Source of the DNA: Burkholderiaceae bacterium
GTDB taxonomy: Bacteria; Pseudomonadota; Gammaproteobacteria; Burkholderiales; Burkholderiaceae_C
Assembly: GCA_030654805.1 (NCBI GenBank)
Contig: JAURWR010000069.1
Coordinates: 1 to 64,000 of the forward strand
Reading direction: 5' to 3'
Length of the DNA stretch: 64,000 nucleotides
The position numbers and the translations under genes were made by a program. Positions 61,599-64,000 of the stretch are shown one piece after another (the first letter of the stretch is position 1; each line of letters starts with the position of its first letter). The notes beneath the pieces are model-generated. The model worked only from the letters and a program-made list of their open reading frames with translations, had not been told where the DNA came from and did no database searches.

Positions 61599-61871
61599 AT
61601 GGCCACAGGTACGGTGAAATGGTTCAACGACGCCAAGGGATTTGGATTCATTGAACCCGATGGCGGTGGAGACGACGTCTTTGCCCATTTCTCAGCCATC
61701 CAGATGGACGGTTTCAGGACGCTCAAGCAAGGCAGCAAGGTCACTTTTGAATTGGCGCAAGGCCCCAAAGGCCAGCTCGCGCAGAACATCGTTCCAGCCA
61801 ACAATCTGGGTGGACATGGGTCAGAAGCTGATGCAGAGCAAACTCACCCGGCCCAGTCGATGACCACCTGA
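61599..61871 (+). CDS. Cold-shock domain protein (CspA family)
   Basis: 90 residues. A complete cold-shock domain (about 1-67) has RNP1 KGFGFIEP and RNP2 DVFAHFSAI, and GTVKWFNDA at the start. It is an RNA/ssDNA chaperone. About 20 extra polar residues ([16 protein letters not shown]) extend beyond the usual 67-70. TTGACA promoter and a strong terminator bracket it as a monocistronic gene. Confidence 0.95.
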   Translation: MATGTVKWFNDAKGFGFIEPDGGGDDVFAHFSAIQMDGFRTLKQGSKVTFELAQGPKGQLAQNIVPANNLGGHGSEADAEQTHPAQSMTT

Positions 61872-61894
61872 CCAGAAATAACTGATTTCCGACC

Positions 61895-61944
61895 GACACA
61901 CCAAAAGCAAACCCGCCATCTGGCGGGTTTGCTTTTGGTGTGTC
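61895..61944. terminator. Perfect 24-bp inverted repeat, terminator after the cold-shock gene
   Basis: Positions 61895-61918 are the exact reverse complement of 61921-61944, leaving a 2-nt centre. The GGCGGG core is followed by TTTGCTTTT on both strands. It acts as a bidirectional terminator between csp (plus) and the small secreted protein gene (minus, 61994-62323). Confidence 0.9.
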
Positions 61945-61993
61945 CGACCTTCGGGTCAACGGGACGGGCCGAAACCGGCCCATAGACACCGGG

Positions 61994-62323
61994 TCAAGGC
62001 TGCCGGGTCTGCACATCGTGCTTCTGGCGGTGGATGCGCCGGCTGGCCACGTCCTGACGCTTTTCGAGCGCGATGGCTTCCTTCGGGGTCACCTTGCCAT
62101 CGGCTTCGGCACGCCCCTCGGCCCGCGTGAGGCGAGCCTGCTCGCGGCTGAGGCGACGCGCCTCGGGCTTTGTCAGAGCGCCGGACGCCACACCATTTTC
62201 GAGGCGTTGCTCCTGCCGATCCTGTCGGTTGTCGAACCGCTGTTCGGCCGGACTCTCGGCGTGGGCGCTGGCGGCAGCAACTAGGCAAATTCCGAGCAAG
62301 ACGTGCGAACGTAAGAACGACAT
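61994..62323 (-). CDS. Small secreted helical protein (EF-hand-like loop), unknown function
   Basis: 109 residues. A signal peptide (LLGICLVAAASAHA) is followed by an all-helical, highly charged mature part (RFDNRQDRQEQRLENG, RREQARL-type) with a calcium-loop-like EADGKVTPKEAIAL near the C-terminus. It ends QKHDVQTRQP. Related short proteins occur in many Burkholderiales; I know of no assigned function. The ATG follows a plausible purine-rich site; the longer minus-strand frame upstream overlaps the promoter region and is rejected. Confidence 0.72.
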   Translation of the reverse strand: MSFLRSHVLLGICLVAAASAHAESPAEQRFDNRQDRQEQRLENGVASGALTKPEARRLSREQARLTRAEGRAEADGKVTPKEAIALEKRQDVASRRIHRQKHDVQTRQP

Positions 62324-62558
62324 GGTGGATCCTTGAAGTGGAAGAAGTGAGGCTGGGCGTGACCCGATGGCAGTCACGTAACCCTTGAACCGCGCGACCC
62401 GCCGCTTCCTTACGGCAGGCGATGCATACCCGACCTGAACGGTGGGAGTCAGCGTAAGAAGTGCCCGCATCAACGGTTCAAGCAAGCCGGACGCGAGAAA
62501 ACGGGCCGCCCTGCCCCTCGCGAGAGAGGCAGGGGCCACGCCACGGAAAGGAGCACAC

Positions 62559-62999
62559 ATGAAGTGGGGAATGCTTTGCCTTGTCTTTGTAATAGCGCTG
62601 TCGTCGCCACTGTGCGGGCGAGCGGCGGCGCCGGAGGTGCCCGATCCGAGCGCCTGGGCCAAGCTCAGCCCGGCGGAACAGGCTTCGCTCCGATCTGAGT
62701 TGAAGCAGCGCCTGCAACAGGCCACGCCGCAGGAGCGCGCGGCATTTCGCAGTCGACTGAGAGAACGCCTCGAAGAGATGACGCCCGAACAACGCCAGGC
62801 ACTCGCTGAAAAGACCCGCGATCGCTGGCAAAGGCTCGACCCGGAGGAGCGACAACGTCTGATTAAGGAACGTCGCGACCGCGTGAAGGCGATGTCGCCC
62901 GAAGAGCGCAGGCAACTGATCGAGCAGCGTCGTGAGATCCTCGGCAAGCTCAGCCCCGAAGAGCGCGCGCTGTTGCGCGAGAAACTGACCGAACGGTGA
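62559..62999 (+). CDS. DUF3106 exported protein
   Basis: 146 residues. A signal peptide (MKWGMLCLVFVIALSSPLCG) is followed by a near-repetitive helical part built on LSPAEQ/MTPEQR/LDPEER-type repeats (about six, every 10-20 residues). DUF3106 is a predicted periplasmic helical repeat of unknown function, usually beside an ECF sigma factor gene in this group. GGAAAGGAG precedes the ATG. The sigma factor follows 31 bp later. Confidence 0.85.
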   Translation: MKWGMLCLVFVIALSSPLCGRAAAPEVPDPSAWAKLSPAEQASLRSELKQRLQQATPQERAAFRSRLRERLEEMTPEQRQALAEKTRDRWQRLDPEERQRLIKERRDRVKAMSPEERRQLIEQRREILGKLSPEERALLREKLTER

Positions 63000-63030
63000 G
63001 GCGCTTGACCACCCTACGAACACCCTCCGG

Positions 63031-63672
63031 ATGCAGAACGTGTCCCGACTGACCGGTTGGCTGGAAGGTGCCGCCACGCGGATGCGCTCCGGCTCGCCGT
63101 CGCAGGCCGGCGACTGGGCGCTGTGGCGCGAAGCGTGCGCGGGCAACCCGCGCAGTGCTCAGAAACTGGTGCGCGAGTTGACGCCGTCCGCCTACGGTCT
63201 GGCACTTCAACTGCTGCGTCGCAACGAAGACGCAGAAGACGTGGTGCAGGATGCCTTTCTGAGGCTGTGGCGCAGCGACCCCAGCGACACGCGGGGAGCA
63301 ACGCTGTCGACCTACTTCAACACCATCGTGATCAACCGCTGCCGAAGCCACCTGACGGCACGACGCGAAGACGCCACCGACCCGGACGCGCTGGCCGATT
63401 TGCACGATGCGCAGCAAGCCTCGGAGCACAACGGCAGCGCGGCGAATCACCCCACCGGATTCGGTGGTGGCGGAGGCGGTGGCCAGGCGCTGGAGCGCGG
63501 CCTCGGACGTCTGCCGGTACGGCAACGCATGGCGATCGTGATGTGGGCTTATGCCGACGCCGGCGTTGCCGACATTGCCCGCGCACTCGACATCGACCCC
63601 AACGCGGCGCATCAACTCTTGCACCGCGCCAAGCATTCATTGCGAATGCATCTCGAAGGAGGCTCCCCGTGA
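63031..63672 (+). CDS. ECF RNA polymerase sigma factor
   Basis: 213 residues. Region 2 is ALQLLRRNEDAEDVVQDAFLRLW (about 56-78). Region 4 is LPVRQRMAIVMWAYADAGVADIARALDIDPNAAHQLLHRAKHSLR (core DIARALDI). Between them is a Gly-rich linker (FGGGGGGG). It is coupled by GTGA overlap to a gene with one membrane span, the layout of sigma/anti-sigma pairs. The regulon is unknown. Confidence 0.9.
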   Translation: MQNVSRLTGWLEGAATRMRSGSPSQAGDWALWREACAGNPRSAQKLVRELTPSAYGLALQLLRRNEDAEDVVQDAFLRLWRSDPSDTRGATLSTYFNTIVINRCRSHLTARREDATDPDALADLHDAQQASEHNGSAANHPTGFGGGGGGGQALERGLGRLPVRQRMAIVMWAYADAGVADIARALDIDPNAAHQLLHRAKHSLRMHLEGGSP

Positions 63673-64000
63673 ACGACCGACCCACCCTCGACAACACAAC
63701 TTCATCCGCCCGCACCGACGACCGCCTGCGGTCGAGACTGCGCGCGCTGCAACCGCCGGCCAGCGCGGTCGATGCCCTCGGTGCCCGCGTGCTGGCGCAA
63801 TGGAGTGAGCGACAGGGGGGGCAGGATGGCTCACCGCAGTACTTGGGTGGGACGGCGGGAGCGGTTTCGGGGCTCGGTCTCGGCACTTCGCATCGACGAC
63901 TGCAGGCTGGCCTGGTCACCGGCCTGGTGGCCTGCGCAGTGATCACTGCCGTTGTGTGGGTACAGCGGCCGGACCCATCGCTCGACGAGTTGATGCAAGC
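63669..64000 (+). CDS. Putative membrane partner of the sigma factor, 5' part only
   Basis: GTG start overlaps the sigma stop; 110 residues are visible before the window ends. It starts with a polar stretch (NDRPTLDNTTSSARTDD), then RLRSRLRALQPPASAVDALGARVL, and one membrane helix (GLVTGLVACAVITAVVWV, about 84-101) followed by RPDPSLDELMQA. By position and topology it may be an anti-sigma factor or DUF3619-like protein. The sequence alone does not prove that. Confidence 0.6.
   Translation, partial: MNDRPTLDNTTSSARTDDRLRSRLRALQPPASAVDALGARVLAQWSERQGGQDGSPQYLGGTAGAVSGLGLGTSHRRLQAGLVTGLVACAVITAVVWVQRPDPSLDELMQ

Overview
The window is about 64 kb of dense, GC-rich bacterial chromosome. The organism is most likely a betaproteobacterium of the order Burkholderiales, near the Comamonadaceae/Sphaerotilaceae/Leptothrix-Rubrivivax lineage. 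This rests on the ompA-ubiG-gph / gyrA-serC-pheA-tyrA-aroA-cmk-rpsA-ihfB-lapAB gene order, the fused aroA-cmk gene, DUF3717/DUF3106/DUF1328 proteins, a separate heptose-7-phosphate kinase gene, and dispersed repeats of a type I associate with this group. It looks like ordinary chromosome. I see no prophage, integrase, transposase, CRISPR array, rRNA or tRNA.

Layout. 0-6.2 kb: a dispersed repeat, a DUF779 protein with an aldehyde dehydrogenase, and a tungstate ABC transporter (tupBCA) divergent from a ModE-type regulator fused to a substrate-binding domain. 6.2-11 kb: a LysM-FecR surface protein with a CHASE2 hybrid histidine kinase. 11.1-14.5 kb: a complete three-gene selenoneine cassette (senA divergent from senB-selD/senC), the most striking specialised-metabolism locus here. 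14.6-29.5 kb: gph, ubiG and an OmpA-like protein on the minus strand, then the long gyrA to lapB supraoperon on the plus strand. 29.5-34.7 kb: msbA and LPS/surface-glycan genes (GT9 heptosyltransferase-like, a polysialyltransferase-like GT, an O-antigen ligase/polymerase). 34.7-43.5 kb: kdpFABC and kdpDE, interrupted by a second copy of the dispersed repeat and with an in-frame repeat insertion inside kdpB. 43.6-50 kb: FKBP, a transglutaminase-like protein, a small signalling cluster (lone receiver, NarL-type regulator, CHASE3 kinase) and a string of small stress/membrane proteins (DUF1328, YqjD-like, YqjE-like, BON lipoprotein). 50-58.5 kb: RhlE-type helicase, DUF3717-DUF1289 protein, MATE exporter, two Hsp20 chaperones behind a sigma-32-like promoter, ada-alkB, rfaE1 and a ComEA-like protein. 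58.7-64 kb: clpS-clpA, a cold-shock protein, small secreted proteins, and an ECF sigma factor with a membrane partner cut by the window end.

How the genes work together. selD makes selenophosphate, senB turns it into a selenosugar, and senA joins it to hercynine to give selenoneine. serC, pheA, tyrA and aroA serve serine and aromatic amino-acid synthesis. lapA/lapB, msbA, the glycosyltransferases and rfaE1 serve LPS synthesis and its control. kdpFABC-DE is high-affinity K+ uptake. ada/alkB repair alkylated DNA. hsp20, clpS/clpA and the cold-shock protein form a protein and RNA stress layer. All functional calls come from reading translated sequence and motifs; no database search was run.
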